Below, piece by piece: positions 23,201-34,505 of a DNA stretch of 64,000 bases. Below the pieces are notes generated by a model. That model saw only the letters and a list, made by a program, of their open reading frames with translations. It was not told where the DNA came from and searched no databases. The first letter of the stretch is position 1, and every line of letters begins with the position of its first letter. The position numbers and the translations under genes are program-made. Origin of the DNA: Ricinus communis (lineage: Eukaryota; Streptophyta; Magnoliopsida; Malpighiales; Euphorbiaceae); contig NC_063257.1 of NCBI RefSeq assembly GCF_019578655.1, forward strand, positions 16,554,001-16,618,000. The letters are read 5' to 3'.

Positions 23201-23494
23201 TCTTTAGGAGATGCCTTTGATTTAGCCATAGTTGGAAGGCATCAGGACCCTCATTCTCCATGCACAATGGGCCTAACAGAATGGAGCGAGGGTCCTGAGC
23301 TTGGGGCGATCGGGGACATGTTATCCTCTACAGATTTTGGATTTTCAGTTCTTGTGGTGGCGCAACAGCCGCTAATGGCAGCAGGGCCATGCGAGCTTAA
23401 GTCACTCAATAGTAGTAAATCTTTAAATTCCATAGCATCATCCTCTAACTTATCTAAAGATGATGAATGGAAACCTATAGTCAATTATATCTAA
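20217..23494 (+). CDS. Cation/H+ antiporter, CHX family (CHX15-like)
   Basis: A CPA2-family monovalent cation/H+ exchanger, expected in an endomembrane or plasma membrane. Three exons with clean splice sites join in phase: 20217-20462 (ends TTG|GTAAGC), 20856-21860 (GGCAG|ACTGG to CCAAG|GTAATT) and 22286-23494 (TGCAG|GTTTTG to TAA). The product is 819 residues, normal for CHX. Residues 1-440 hold the membrane domain. They include 'TGILLGPSF', the buried Asn-Asp pair in 'SMINDMSCFF' (about residues 218-219), 'FFGPFVLGAVLPDGPPLGTE', 'GLLLPVFVAIGGLNMD' and 'KGIIEVAIYGIWLDAK', and finish with the last helix before 'LYDPSKRYK'. Residues 455-819 form the hydrophilic tail with two Usp-like halves ('LRILICIHNPDDV', 'DLAIVGRHQD', 'FSVLVVAQQP'). 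No stop or frameshift is seen, so it looks functional. The closest subgroup (CHX15 against CHX13/14) is a judgement from memory. Confidence 0.93.
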
Positions 23495-24539
23495 TTAGTA
23501 GGTTATAATTCAAGAAATCGTATAAATGAGATGGCAAGGGTCTTTTTTAGTTTAATTAAGGTGTATAGCTTGAATCTTAAATATGCAGCTGCGTTAAAAT
23601 TCTTCAAATAATAATTTACCACCTGCACATATTTTGAGTGACACAACACAAATTACTCCATATTATTAGATTAACATGGTTTAGAATTGCCATGTTGTAG
23701 TGCAAGAATTGCCATGTTCTCTTTTCTTTTCTTTTTTTCCCTTTTATTGCTTGGTTGATTTTTTTCTCTTTTTTTTATATTTTTTTTCACTTGCGTAAGA
23801 ATTGAAAAGAGATTTTTACACAACTAAAAATATCAAATGAGTTGATTTATTTGTCACCGTTAACCATCCATAATTAAAAAACAATTAATATAAATATAAT
23901 AATTAATAGATTATGCCACATGTCATTACACAATTGATTGTCTATGGATAACGTGGCGAGTCTACCTAAGAACTCCTCGTCAGTGAATCATTATCAAATA
24001 TCAAACTCATGTTAAATAAGTAAATTAATATTCTTTAATTGCTTTAATTTTCCAGCATAATTCTTTTAAAGGAAAATTATTGGATATCTTATTTTTCTTT
24101 GTTTAATAATTTTTTTAAAATTTATAAAAGATATGAGGAACTGTATTATTTATGGAGCTTACATATTTTTCTAAGTGAAAGGTTGGAAGCCATAAATAAG
24201 CGAACGCATCCATACACTCCAACTAGGTTGGCACCTTCTTAGCATTCAGCATCCGAGCCTAAAATAAAATTAAAGAAAAAAATTAAAGTTATACAAAATA
24301 AACAAACCATCTCCCTAACAAAAGAAGGAGAAACGCTAAACAAAACTAAATTGTTCCCTATTAACAAAATCGTCACTAATAAAGTTGTTGAAGAAATTCA
24401 GAGTAGGATATCACCATTGCAAAGTGGGAGAAGTAGCTCCAAAGCGAGCCAAAGCATCCGCCACTCAAATCCTCTCTCGGTAAATATGAGTAACGCAAAA
24501 ATTTATCTGAGCAACATAAGAGAGACATTGCAACCATGA
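23495..24539. other. CHX 3' flank, AT-rich
   Basis: It holds the presumed CHX 3' untranslated region (AATAAT at 23608 is a possible poly(A) element) and AT-rich spacer. No gene or clear repeat was recognised. Poly-T/poly-C runs lie at 23716-23790. Confidence 0.4.
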
Positions 24540-25840
24540 TTGAAGGATGGCCCATGGAACATCCTATAACTTATCCTTGAAAAGCTGCACAACATAGGAT
24601 GAATCACACTCTAACCAAAGGTTCAACTAGCCCTTGTGCCATGCTAGTTTTACTGCATATCTGTCTGTCTGAAGTTAGATATATAAGCATAAGAACTTAC
24701 ACTTGGAAAATCAAAAGCTCTTTGAGGGTGCTCACCAGCATTTCGAAAAATGGCACCTGCCCCAGCTGCTCCCAGTGTACCTAGCGTTGAGCCATCAATG
24801 TTCACCTTCATCCAATCTCGTGGAGTAGGCTGCCATCTAACGCCAATAATCGCAAGAGCTTTTGTTGGTCTACCTTGAATGTTAAGGCTGTGAAGAACAT
24901 GCCACTCAGTAAGAGAATTATGCATGGTTCCTACCTGAAAGAAATTACATTCAATAATAAAGCCCCATAGCAGGCGAAGAGCTTGAAAACACTTAGAGCT
25001 CGCCTTAAAAAATAAATAGATCTATGGAGTGTCAAATAATCTAGGCAGCACCCACAATAGTTGAAGCCTAAAAAGCACCAATCTAAGAACTAAACTAATA
25101 AGATATCACAACAAACTTCTCGTGCAAAAACACAAGGAACCAATATATAATTAGTTGTTTCTAATCATGACCCACACAAACAGCATCTTGAAGCCAGTTG
25201 GACTCCTTTCTTATATAACATATCATTTGTTGGTAAGAATCTCATAAGATTATGCAAACATAAAAATGACCTTGGCGAAAGGAATTTTCTTCCAAATAAA
25301 TCTACTCCAAACATGCAGTTTATGACACGGGCGCAAAGAAGAGTACAACTTCAAAAAACTTAGCTTAGCATCAATTGAAGAGGTCCATACACAAGTGTCA
25401 TTAGTTACTAGCTATTCTTTGACTTTAAAAATTTGGCTCATCACATCAACATGTAGGAAAGGAAAATTACTCCAAGTGTTATAAATGAAATAACTTGATA
25501 TAGGCTCTAGAAGGCCGAGCTGCTACTTCGAACATTAACCATGTTGTTGAGCTACCGATGGACTTAGCCACTTATTAGTCTGAAACTTCAAGTTACACTG
25601 CTCCTAATCCACCATTTGTAAGAGTCATGAACTTGCTCATAAATTCCTTTGGTAGAGGATAAAATCGAAGACTTTAAAGGGGCAAGCTTAGGAACACTAG
25701 AAGCCGCCAAATAACAAGTCTTTACCATATTTAGAGGAAAACATGATTTGGTAATTAACATCCAAGAGAACCTGCCCAACATATCCATGTTTAGAGAGTA
25801 AAGATCCTTAAGCCCAATATCGTTGTTATCATGGAAATCT
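24540..25840 (-). mobile_element. LINE (L1-type) ORF2 3' fragment
   Basis: Minus-strand pieces appear in the proper order for a plant L1 ORF2. 25588-25840 gives 'LGRFSWMLITKSCFPLN' and 'KTCYLAASSVPKL' (the segment after RT). 25140-25260 gives 'LPTNDMLYKKGVQLASRCC' then 'LCGS' (zf-RVT). 24650-24925 gives 'WQPTPRDWMKVNIDGSTLGT' and 'GAAGAGAIFRNAGEHP', the start of an RNase H domain with its first catalytic Asp in NIDGS. The frames are broken between pieces. It is a dead 5'-truncated copy; the RT itself is absent. Confidence 0.8.
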
Positions 25841-25849
25841 AGAATTTAG

Positions 25850-27183
25850 AATTAGATAAAGTCCGATGATGAGAAGGTTTAATAGGCAAAAGAATATTTT
25901 GGTCCCTAAAACCCTAGGAAGAATTGCTCAAAAAATAAAAGGCAAAGAATCAAAAAGCCCCTTGGTTCAAGGAATAAGCTTGCACGGTTTCAAGTAGACC
26001 TTGCGCGAGTGCACATTGACCTTGCACGGGTCCACCAAGACCATGGACACTAGTATTGAAGGCATGGGTTACTGCTCCAGGCCTCGCACGGGCCCAATTT
26101 GAGCTTGCACGAGTTCAACCTCCCCTTGCATGGGTCAAGATGAGGCACAGTCTAACCTTGTGCACGTTTAGTCTAGATAGAAGTCATATCTTAATGACAT
26201 GTCACACACTTATTGGAGGAAAACGAGTAGGAAAATCCCCTCCAACCTCACTTTTTAAGGCTCAAAAGTCTTCCTATAAATACTTCCCCTTCCCCACCAA
26301 GTTGGGGGTTGGCAGTCTTGATATTTATTGAAAGAGACAAAATTAATATAGTTATTTTTTAAGAAAAGTCAAGAAAGAGAAAAAAAACATACAAGCAGTT
26401 TTCCTTTTCTTTTTCTCCTTTCTTTTAAGCAATCTTTCTAGGGTTTAGAGACCCATTTTTTTTCTATTTTCTTATGAAACCCACTTTCATTTTGATTTAA
26501 AAAATAAATAAAAAAAGGTAGCCATTTGAAGGCCAAAATCTCTTCTTCTTTTTTTATTTCTTCATTCCCTTCATGTTTATTGCATTTCCTTTCATTCTAA
26601 TTTCTACCTTTTTATTTCCTTTTATTTTTTCTAACTCTTTATTTTCTGCCATTTTTATTGTGCATTCGTTTTTTTTTTTACTTTTTAGTTTGTTGACCTC
26701 ACACGGGTTTAACCTGTACTAGCACGAGGTCTCAGCCATTCACCTAGTGATTTATGTCATTTTTTGACATTTTATTTTGCATTTCACGATGAGCGGTGTT
26801 GTTTCAAGGTTGTTGGGACTTGAGCCATTAAGCATGCGCAAGGTCACCCCTGCATGCGCAAGGCTAGGGAGCCCTAGCCTGAAATGATGTCGTTTTTGCT
26901 CGAAATGATGTTGTTTGGTGAATTCTAATTTTTTTAGAAACCTAAGCTCATACGCGGTCAACCTCTGCCTGCGAGAATTTAGAAATCACATGAACCCAAA
27001 CGACGAGTTTTAGTAAAAGTGACACCATTTTACTTTTCACCTCCAATTAGAGCATTGTTTTCCCATGAATGGATCTATACCTACGCGGATTTAGTCCAAA
27101 TTTTTAAATAGAAGCATAAGCACCCCAAAAAAATGCCATTTGCTTTCTGTATGTCCTGAGGGGATTGTCCTCGTACTAGGTTG
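25850..27183. repeat. Unclassified repeat with 'TGCACGGG' and 'CATGCGCAAGG' words
   Basis: No protein domain was found. 25975-26150 repeats 'cttgcacgggt', 'cttgcgcgagt' and 'cctcgcacggg'; 26695-26990 repeats 'catgcgcaaggtc', 'cacacgggttt' and 'acgcggtcaacctctgc'. The build (text-like GC islands in AT-rich DNA) resembles the array regions of the LTRs elsewhere in the window, so I suspect an LTR. Ends were not identified. Confidence 0.4.
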
Positions 27184-27735
27184 TTAGAGTATGCTCTAAA
27201 GACAATGAGTAATTTATATATTATAGTGATGGTATACAATTATACTAAAGACATTATTTGACTCTAAATTGTATAAGTAGTCATGGTATTATCAAAGAAT
27301 AATCCAAACCGTTAGAGACGAATATCATGGAATGTAAGCACAAATGTAAGAGAAATTATAAAGCAAGTTTATAATGACGAGGTTCTCACTAAATACATTC
27401 ATAAATTTTGTTCATAATAGATGTTTGATCAAGAATTAGATATTGATTATTGGATATTGATAAAATGCTCGATGCTACCATAATGTGTTATCATTTACTT
27501 ATGAAGTAAGCAATAAGATTGAGGAATGGAGATTCTGAGATAAGTATATATGTGCTTGTTATAAGAAAAAATTCATTGAACACGACCCTACTGAGTAGTC
27601 CATATGGAATTTACCCTAAGTATATATGGATAATACTTTTATGACAATCATGTAAGACATAATCCTTAGAATGAGATAACAATATATTATCTTATATGAG
27701 GATTATTATACTTTGACACTATCTTAGGTCCTTCT
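27184..27735 (+). repeat. Copia-like LTR fragment
   Basis: It begins TGTTAGAGTATGCTCTAAAG, an opening typical of one class of plant copia LTRs, and runs to about 'actatcttaggtcc' where gypsy gag sequence starts. No partner LTR is in the window and no coding sequence is present. Confidence 0.4.
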
Positions 27736-27779
27736 ATGCATGAACTGCTCAATACCAGAAGAAATCCCCTACCAAACTA

Positions 27780-27955
27780 CAATAATAAACCACCTCCAAA
27801 CCAACTCTTCTTGATCACCCCTGACTTCAGTGAAGAGGAGGTCATGAACTCTTTTTAAGACATATCCCAATCCATAACAATACACCACCTCCAAACCAAG
27901 TTTCCTTGATCACCCTTAACTACAGCGAAGAGGAGGTCATGAACTCTTTCCAAGA
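27780..27955 (+). repeat. ~95 bp tandem duplication in gag
   Basis: Two adjacent copies of 'ccacctccaaaccaa...' through 'gaagaggaggtcatgaactc' (starts near 27789 and 27883). They differ at several bases, so the duplication is not recent. Confidence 0.8.
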
Positions 27956-28376
27956 CATCTCAATCCGAGCCAGAGCTAGAAAGCCCACAAAGAACCTTCA
28001 CCGAGCTAGGGGCACCATTATCTGTGGTGTTCCAACATCTAAAATGGAGTGACAAACTCATGCCCCAATCACCGAAAAGTGGTCATAACCCTCACAAAGG
28101 CCGATATTGTAAGTATCACCACGCTTTATGGCATGTGATGGATTAGTGTAACCATCTCAAGCACGAGACTCAGAACTGAATAGATTATGGGGAATGGCAG
28201 GTTGAGCACCTTCCTCAGTATGAATATGGAGACTTATTCGGGTAGCCCTCGGGCAAGTATGATTTCAAAGTCTAATATTTGAGACCTCCTTCGGTTGACA
28301 TTTGAATTGAGGATATAGTGCCGAGTGGCTTGGGGTAGACGATGATCAAGCGACTTGTGAGCCTTGTCCTTTGGAG

Positions 28377-29841
28377 ATCACAAGAGTCTATCGTATTAGC
28401 TTGGAACTCAAAAGACATGCATGAGTCATCTTGGACAGTGAAATCCTCTCCAACAAGCCCTGCCCTATTAACAACATCAAACCTGTTCCCATCTAATGAC
28501 TTTGTACCAGGTGTTTCTGAAACATTATCTACCCCAGAATCTTCTCCAGTGGCCTCTCTGCTACTGTCTCCCTGATCCCCATCACTGTCATCATCATCTT
28601 CATCATCATCTTCACCATCTTCAATAAGAGTATCCTCCCCACAATCTACATGATCATATTGATCAAAAGACTCGATGTCAGAGTCATCATCTTCATCTAG
28701 TACACGAGCTTTAAAAGATCCCCTATTGATTCCATGCAATTCATCATCATCACTGTCAATGTCCAAAAAGTTAGATCATTACGAGCGACGCTCCGTAGCA
28801 TAAATACATTGGAAGTAATAGCCGACAATTTCCATGGTAGATCGAGTAGAAAACTCGTGTGACAGTGCTTCTTAAAAATTCGGCCCAATGATGCGGATTG
28901 GAATTCACAATCGCATGAAACACACGTTCCTTTTCCTTGGTCCATTTATGTGTCACCTCCTCTCCCATCTCATAAAATCCCAAATGAACTAATTGTTCAT
29001 GCCCAAGGAATTTTAAGAGACTTTCCCGAAGCTTCCATTATGTCATCGCACACATCTAACAGAGCCTTCATCCATGCAACTACAATCTTTTCCCGCCACC
29101 TCCAATCTCATCACTATTATCCGCAGATGTTTCACGTATGGGAATAATACAAGTGCCCAAAACTTCTCTTCATTGTCGATTATGAATGTCGAGGTCTGAC
29201 TTAGAGAGCGAGGAGCTACCGGGATCTAATGTGTCTTCCCATTCTAACTGGTTCTTATTTACACGCTTGCCAAACAATGGAATGCTCGCTTGATGATTTG
29301 GTCCAAGAGGAACTTGTTTTCTAGGAGAAGAATCCAAATATGAAAAGTAAGCATCGTCAGAAGCTTCTAATCTCCGGGGAACATCAAATTCATGTTCCAG
29401 GAAATCAGAAGAGTAAGCTGTGAAGCGAGAACCAACATCATCATCCACGGAATTGCTCGTAACCAAAGACCAAGGAACAGCGATCCTAAAATCTTTCACC
29501 AACTTTAAAGCTTCAGAAACACAATTGTTTCTAGAACTCTCATGCTCTTGAGATTTTCCAAAGCTTCCTTCTTGATCATCTGCTTTATAGAACATAGATC
29601 GATTAGTCCATTATGAAAAATAAATAAGCATACAAACTACACAATTTTATTCAATTAGTGGTCCAGATGGGTTAGCAGAACACTATACTAACTGCCATAG
29701 AAACAAAAGAATATATTGAGACCACAACTTTTACCGGTAACATCAGTTTCCTTAGATGTAGTTCTATATAAATCTGCAAACTGAGTCATCCCACATGAAT
29801 TTTCGACTATAGCAGGTATTCAAGAATCAATACATGAAATT
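28377..29841 (-). pseudogene. ELM2/SANT-domain gene fragment inside the retroelement
   Basis: ELM2-SANT proteins are chromatin-associated co-repressor-type factors. On the minus strand, 29170-29595 encodes an N-terminal/ELM2 part ('GKSQEHESSRNNCVSEALKL', 'KQVPLGPNHQASIPLF', 'LEWEDTLDPGSSS'). Next comes 'VLGTCIIPIRETSADNSDE', 'KDCSCMDEGSVRCV' and 'GFYEMGEEVTHKWTKEKERV', the start of the SANT part. The acidic tail begins 'DIDSDDDELHGINRG'. Several stops (after HNRQ, after GGGGK, in the CSCMD region) and frame changes in the SANT helix region show it is dead. A probable intron is kept upstream (donor near 29737, acceptor near 29590), so genomic DNA rather than an mRNA copy was captured. The insert has no clear terminal repeats or target duplication. 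Confidence 0.8.
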
Positions 29842-30560
29842 TTTGGAAGGAAGGTAAGAAGAAGTTAGTTGTGGCCATCGACATCTGGTACTACTCTAAG
29901 GATGAGTGTCAAGTCCAAGACATTAGGGCGAAGGATACTTGGGCATACATCGACTCTGATAAGGAGGCTGAGCTAATGGGTAAGAATGAAGACACGGGGA
30001 TTCAAGAGTTGAAACAAGTTATGAAAGCACCTGAAGGAGGGGATAATGGGTTGTTAGAGCAGTTGAAAAAACACAAGAAGATGATCGACATTTGGGAACT
30101 ATTGATGCACTCATCAGATCAAAGAATGGCTCTAATCTAGGCTTTATTTGGTATAAGTATTACCATAGCAGCTACCTCCAAGGAGATTATCAAAACAGTA
30201 ACTGACAAAACCACTAGAATGATCATTTTCTTAGACAAAGACTTACCACTTGAGGAAAGAGACCACAATAAGGCTCTCTATATAGCAGTAGAGGTGAAAG
30301 GAAAAAGAGTCCCATGTATGATGGTGGATGATGGGTCATCCATCAATGTGTGCCCCTCTCGCATACTCTATAAGCTGAGGATGACTGCGAAAGACCTGAA
30401 ACCATCAGATATGGTTATAAAAGCCTATGACGAAACGAAAAGAGACATGGAAGGGACATTTTTAGCAATGGTGAAAATGGGTTCCATTGAATCTTGGATG
30501 GAGTTCACTATCCTAGATATCCTAGTGACCTTTGCTTTATTATTGGGTAGGCCATAGTTT
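29842..30560 (+). pseudogene. Gypsy protease region, unit A
   Basis: 29871-30140 encodes a linker (KKHKKMIDIWELL). 30219-30557 is an open frame with a retroviral-type aspartic protease pattern: 'YIAVEVKGKRVPCMMVDDGS', 'SINVCPSRIL' and the end motif 'LLLGRP'. The active-site triplet reads Asp-Asp-Gly in VDDGSS rather than Asp-Thr/Ser-Gly, and unit B agrees. A stop at 30138-30140 separates the two parts. It is probably inactive. Confidence 0.75.
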
Positions 30561-30695
30561 CATGCCCTGGGAGGAATCTCTTCCACTGTGCATCAAAAGG
30601 TCAAGTTCTCTCATGAAGGCAAAATAGTGACTATTAATGCCGAAGATGGTAAAGTTGTTTCGGCTATCGAAGAAGCTATCAAGGAGCTGGAAGAC
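30561..30695 (+). other. Unit A continuation up to solo LTR 4
   Basis: It matches unit B 33655-33790 base for base apart from scattered differences. It ends with AAGAC, the left copy of the target-site duplication of LTR 4; the right copy is AAGCC at 32265-32269. Confidence 0.8.
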
Positions 30696-32264
30696 TGATG
30701 TGCATAGTTTTACACATATTTGCTTGCATATTATTGTGTATTTTCTTAGCAATTATTATGTTTTTATTCCAAAATCACCCGTGTTTTCTGTTCTTTTAGA
30801 TTTCAGGAGAATTTATAGGACCATCATTAGTGTTTGAGCAATTATAGATCAATACGTGTGAAAACGGATGGGAATTCATCAAAATTGGACAAGGACTCGC
30901 ATGTCAAACATTGAGCACGGCCTAGGTCAAGGTCGTGCTGATCAACACAGCCTGAACTCTGGTCGTGACCAACCATTAGCCTTTGATCCTCATATGTGGC
31001 ATTTTGGGCACGGTTTTCAAGGCCATCACGACCTCCAGCACGGCCCGTGGTGGCTCAGCACCGGCAGGGGGCACGGCTAGGAAGAAAATCTAACTTGCGA
31101 GATCCGAGAAGGTTCGTACGGCTGGACTCGGTCTTGACCCATGACCACGGCCGTCGGGACTAACTGCGAGATCTGAAGGTTCGTACGGCTGGACACCGGT
31201 AGTCTTGCCAGCCATGACCACGGCCATGCTGGGATAAGTATATAAGGAAAGCGATTTCTTGAGCTAGGGCAAGCAAGGAGGAGGAGAGCTTTGGCGGCTG
31301 GTTTGGTCTTTGCAGAGTACTGAGTTCGGGAGAGAGTTGTAGAGAGTGAGAACCCCGGAATCGCAAGGTTCCGAGTGTAAAACAGTAGTGGAGCAAATCA
31401 AGAGGCAATTGGGGAGATCAATCATAGTGCAGATTCAAATTTGGAGCTGTTCATCCAATTCGAGAGAAAATGGTGTACATGTTTCATTTTCATTATTCTT
31501 TTATTGTAATTGATTTCCTAGTTGTTTTAAACATGAACATGTGTAGCTAGATTGATAAAATCCATTGGGATTTCCTTACTATATTGGCTTAGTATTAAAT
31601 TGTTGGATTGCTTGAATTTAGTTTTGTATCCTTCTTGCTTTCAGTATTAATAAGATAATGCATTATTCATGAGACGTTGTGAATTGTGGTCTTTAGATTG
31701 CTTTATGTGATTGAGAAGTCTATTTGGCAATTGGAATTTTGAATAGCAAGAACTGGTTAATAATCACTTAGAGATAAGGATAATTAAGTAGCCGGATTAA
31801 GAATTAACAATGCTTAATAAAGGCGGATTAAAGCTTAATGCTAATTTAAGAATCAATCGTTAGGAAGAGATTCCAACTTTAGGTTCTTGAGTTTAGGAAT
31901 TCAGTTATCTCGAGAGAGAAACTGAATTCAATTAAGAATTCGTCCACGGGTAGCATAATTGGACTCATCAATCCTTTATCTTTTGTTTGATTGCCAACTA
32001 GTCTAGGTTTTCTTTGGGTTTGCTTTCTTGTCTTGATTGTTTCATTTATCCATTCATTTCTGCATCTCACTTAGAACTTAGCTTGTAGTTATTAGGAAAT
32101 TTATGAATTATTCATCATTCATTTTAGGCTAATATAACAGAGAACAAAGTAGTAACTCTGGGCTTTCACTTTCCCGAGGGATACGACCTTGATACTTGCC
32201 ATTAATGCTAGACTGCATCGATAGGTTCACTGCCTTAGATTGTAGCTACACAAATAGCCTATCA
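30696..32264 (+). repeat. Family-A LTR 4, solo LTR
   Basis: It is 1569 bp, from TGATGTGCATAG to AATAGCCTATCA, flanked by AAGAC and AAGCC (5 bp target duplication with one mismatch). The uninterrupted target is seen in unit B (33782 on). It has the CACGGCC-type array at 30915-31230, diverged from LTR 1-3. No internal element sequence adjoins, so it is a solo LTR formed by LTR-LTR recombination. Confidence 0.92.
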
Positions 32265-32600
32265 AAGCCCCTACTAGATTCCAAGTTGTTATTCTGTACA
32301 AGGACTACATGGATTCTAAAGTAGCTAGCATGTTCAAGAAGATGGACTTCAGCCTATAATGGGGCTAAGAAAGAACTAGCAAAGTATCATAAAATTGTCG
32401 GACTTCAAAGGTCAGAAAACTTGATGCGAGCTAGGTTACTGCAAGGATGAAGAAAAGGGCAAACCAAATATTACTCTAGGGAGCCCAAAACTGTCATAAT
32501 AGCTAGGATTGAGTGCCAAGATTTGAAATATTTTGATAGGATGGTTGAGCTGAGCATCAAGGAGGTCCTTGAGAAGGTTACCATTAAGGTAGAGCAACTG
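32265..32600 (+). pseudogene. Unit A spacer downstream of LTR 4
   Basis: Remnant of the polyprotein between protease and RT, with a glycine-rich reading (near 'LGMGLGKNQQS' in unit B) and 'FNRMVELSIKGVLEKV'. Stops are present in both units. Confidence 0.55.
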
Positions 32601-34124
32601 AAATGGAATGGAAAACTCATGCCCCAATCACCAAAAAGCAGTTAACCCTCACAATGGCCAATATTGTGAGTATCACCAAGCTTTGGGGCATGTGATGGAT
32701 TAATGTAACCGTCTCAAGCACGAGATTCAGAACTTAATAGATTGTGGGGAATGGCAGGTTGAGCAGCTTCCTCAGTATGAATGTGGAGACTTATTGGGGT
32801 AGCCCTCGGGTAAATATGATTTCAAAGTTCGATATTAAAGGCCTCCTTTAGTTGACATTTGAATTGAGGATATAGTGTCGAGTGGCTTGGGATCAAATGA
32901 TGATCAAGCGACTTGTGAGCTTTGTCTTTTGGAGGTTTGGAAGGAAGGTAAGAAGAAGTCAGATGTGGCAATCGACATCTGGTACTGCTATAGGGATGAG
33001 TGTCAAGTCTAAGACACTAGGGCGAAGGATACCTGGGTAGACATCGACTCTGGTAAAGAGGCCGAGCTAATGGGTAAGAGTGAAGACACGTGGATTCAAG
33101 AGTTGAAACAAGTTGTAAAAGCACCTGAAGAAGAGGATAATGGGTTGTTAGAGCAGTTGAAGAAAGATAAGAAGATGACTGACATCTGGAAACTATTGAT
33201 GCACCCATCAAATCAGAAAAGGGCTCTAATCTAGGCCTTATCTGGTATAAGTATTAGCATAGCAGCTATCTCTAAGGAGATTATCGAAACAGTAATTGAC
33301 AAAACCACTAGAATGATCACTTTCTCGGATGAAGACTTACCACTTGAGGGAAGAGACCATAACAAGGCTCTCTATATAGCAATAGAGGTGAAAGGAAAAA
33401 GAACCCCATGTGTGATGGTGGATGATGGGTCATCCATCAATGTGTGCCCCTCTCGCATACTCCATAAGATGAGGATGACTGTGAAAGACCTGAAACCATC
33501 GGATATGATTATAAAAGCCTATGACAAAATGAAAAGAGACGTGGAAGGGACATTTTTAGTAATAGTAAAAATGGGTCTCATTGAATCTTGGATGGAGTTC
33601 ACTGTCCTGGATATCCTAGTGACCTTCACTTTGTTATTGGGTAGGCTATAGTTTCATGCCCTGGGAGAAGTCCCTTTTATCGTACACAAAAAGGTCAAGT
33701 TCTCTCATGAAGGTGAAATAGTGACTATCAACACCGAAGGTGGTAAAGTTGTTTCGGCTATTAAAGAAGCTGTCAAGGAGTTAGAAGCCCCTACTAGATT
33801 CCAAGCTGTTGTTCTCTACAAGGACTACATGGATTCTAAAGTAGTCAGCATATTCAAAAAGATGAACTTCAGCCTAGAATGGGGCTAAGAAAGAACCAGC
33901 AAAGTATCACAAAGCTGCCGGACTTCAAAGGTTAGAAAACTCGACACGAGCTAGGTTACCGCGAGGATGAAGAAAAAGGCAAACCAAATGTTACTCTAGG
34001 GAGACCAAACCTATCATAATAGCTAGGACTGAGGTGCTGGGATTTGAAATATTTTAATAGGATGGTCGAGCTGAGCATCAAGGGGGTCCTTGAGAAGGTT
34101 GCCACCAAGGTAGAGTAGCTGAAG
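32601..34124 (+). repeat. Tandem unit B of gag-protease segment
   Basis: A second, uninterrupted copy of unit A. It includes the Cys-His gag motif ('CEYHQALGHVMD', near 32665-32700), a linker, and the protease ORF 33313-33651 ('VMVDDGSSINVCPSRILHK', 'LLLGRL'). It lacks both inserts of unit A and is therefore the empty-site reference for them. It runs straight into the RT-upstream spacer. Confidence 0.85.
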
Positions 34125-34505
34125 ATCGAAGAGTTCATCTCTGAATAGCTAAGTCAGCAAGAGCTAGCTGCTCTAATAGAGGAATATATCGTTGATGTAT
34201 TCTATGATGATATAATCACATCTGATCTTTATAAGGAGGATGTTTCTTTTATTTCTAAAATCAATAATATAAACTCTGATTTTGCTTACTTGTGCGATGT
34301 TTTTCCTAGTGTGCATTTTAATAATCATGACATGTGCATGTTTGACATAAATTCCATTCAAATTGACTCATTTAATTTAGGCAAAAATAAAAATCGAAAG
34401 AATATTTTGATAGCTCATAATATAACTCCTATGGAGATGAGAGAATTAGAAAAATAAGAGAAAAAAGAAAAGAAGTATTTTCTTGGTCTTATGATGACAT
34501 GCTAG
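34125..34505 (+). pseudogene. Pre-RT spacer of gypsy polyprotein
   Basis: A plus-strand reading gives 'VDVFYDDIITSDLYKEDVSF' and 'HNITPMEMRELE'. This is the linker between protease and RT and has no enzymatic motif. Confidence 0.5.

Larger units (their letters stand above)
28041..32600 (+). repeat. Tandem unit A of gag-protease segment
   Basis: The unit opens 'actcatgccccaatcacc' at 28056 and matches 32601 onward. It contains the gag Cys-His motif (reading C-x2-H-x-A-x-x-H-x-M-D, near 28110-28140), the spacer and the protease ORF. Removing the ELM2/SANT insert (1465 bp) and solo LTR 4 with one duplication (1574 bp) leaves about 1521 bp, nearly the same as unit B (1524 bp). Confidence 0.85.
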
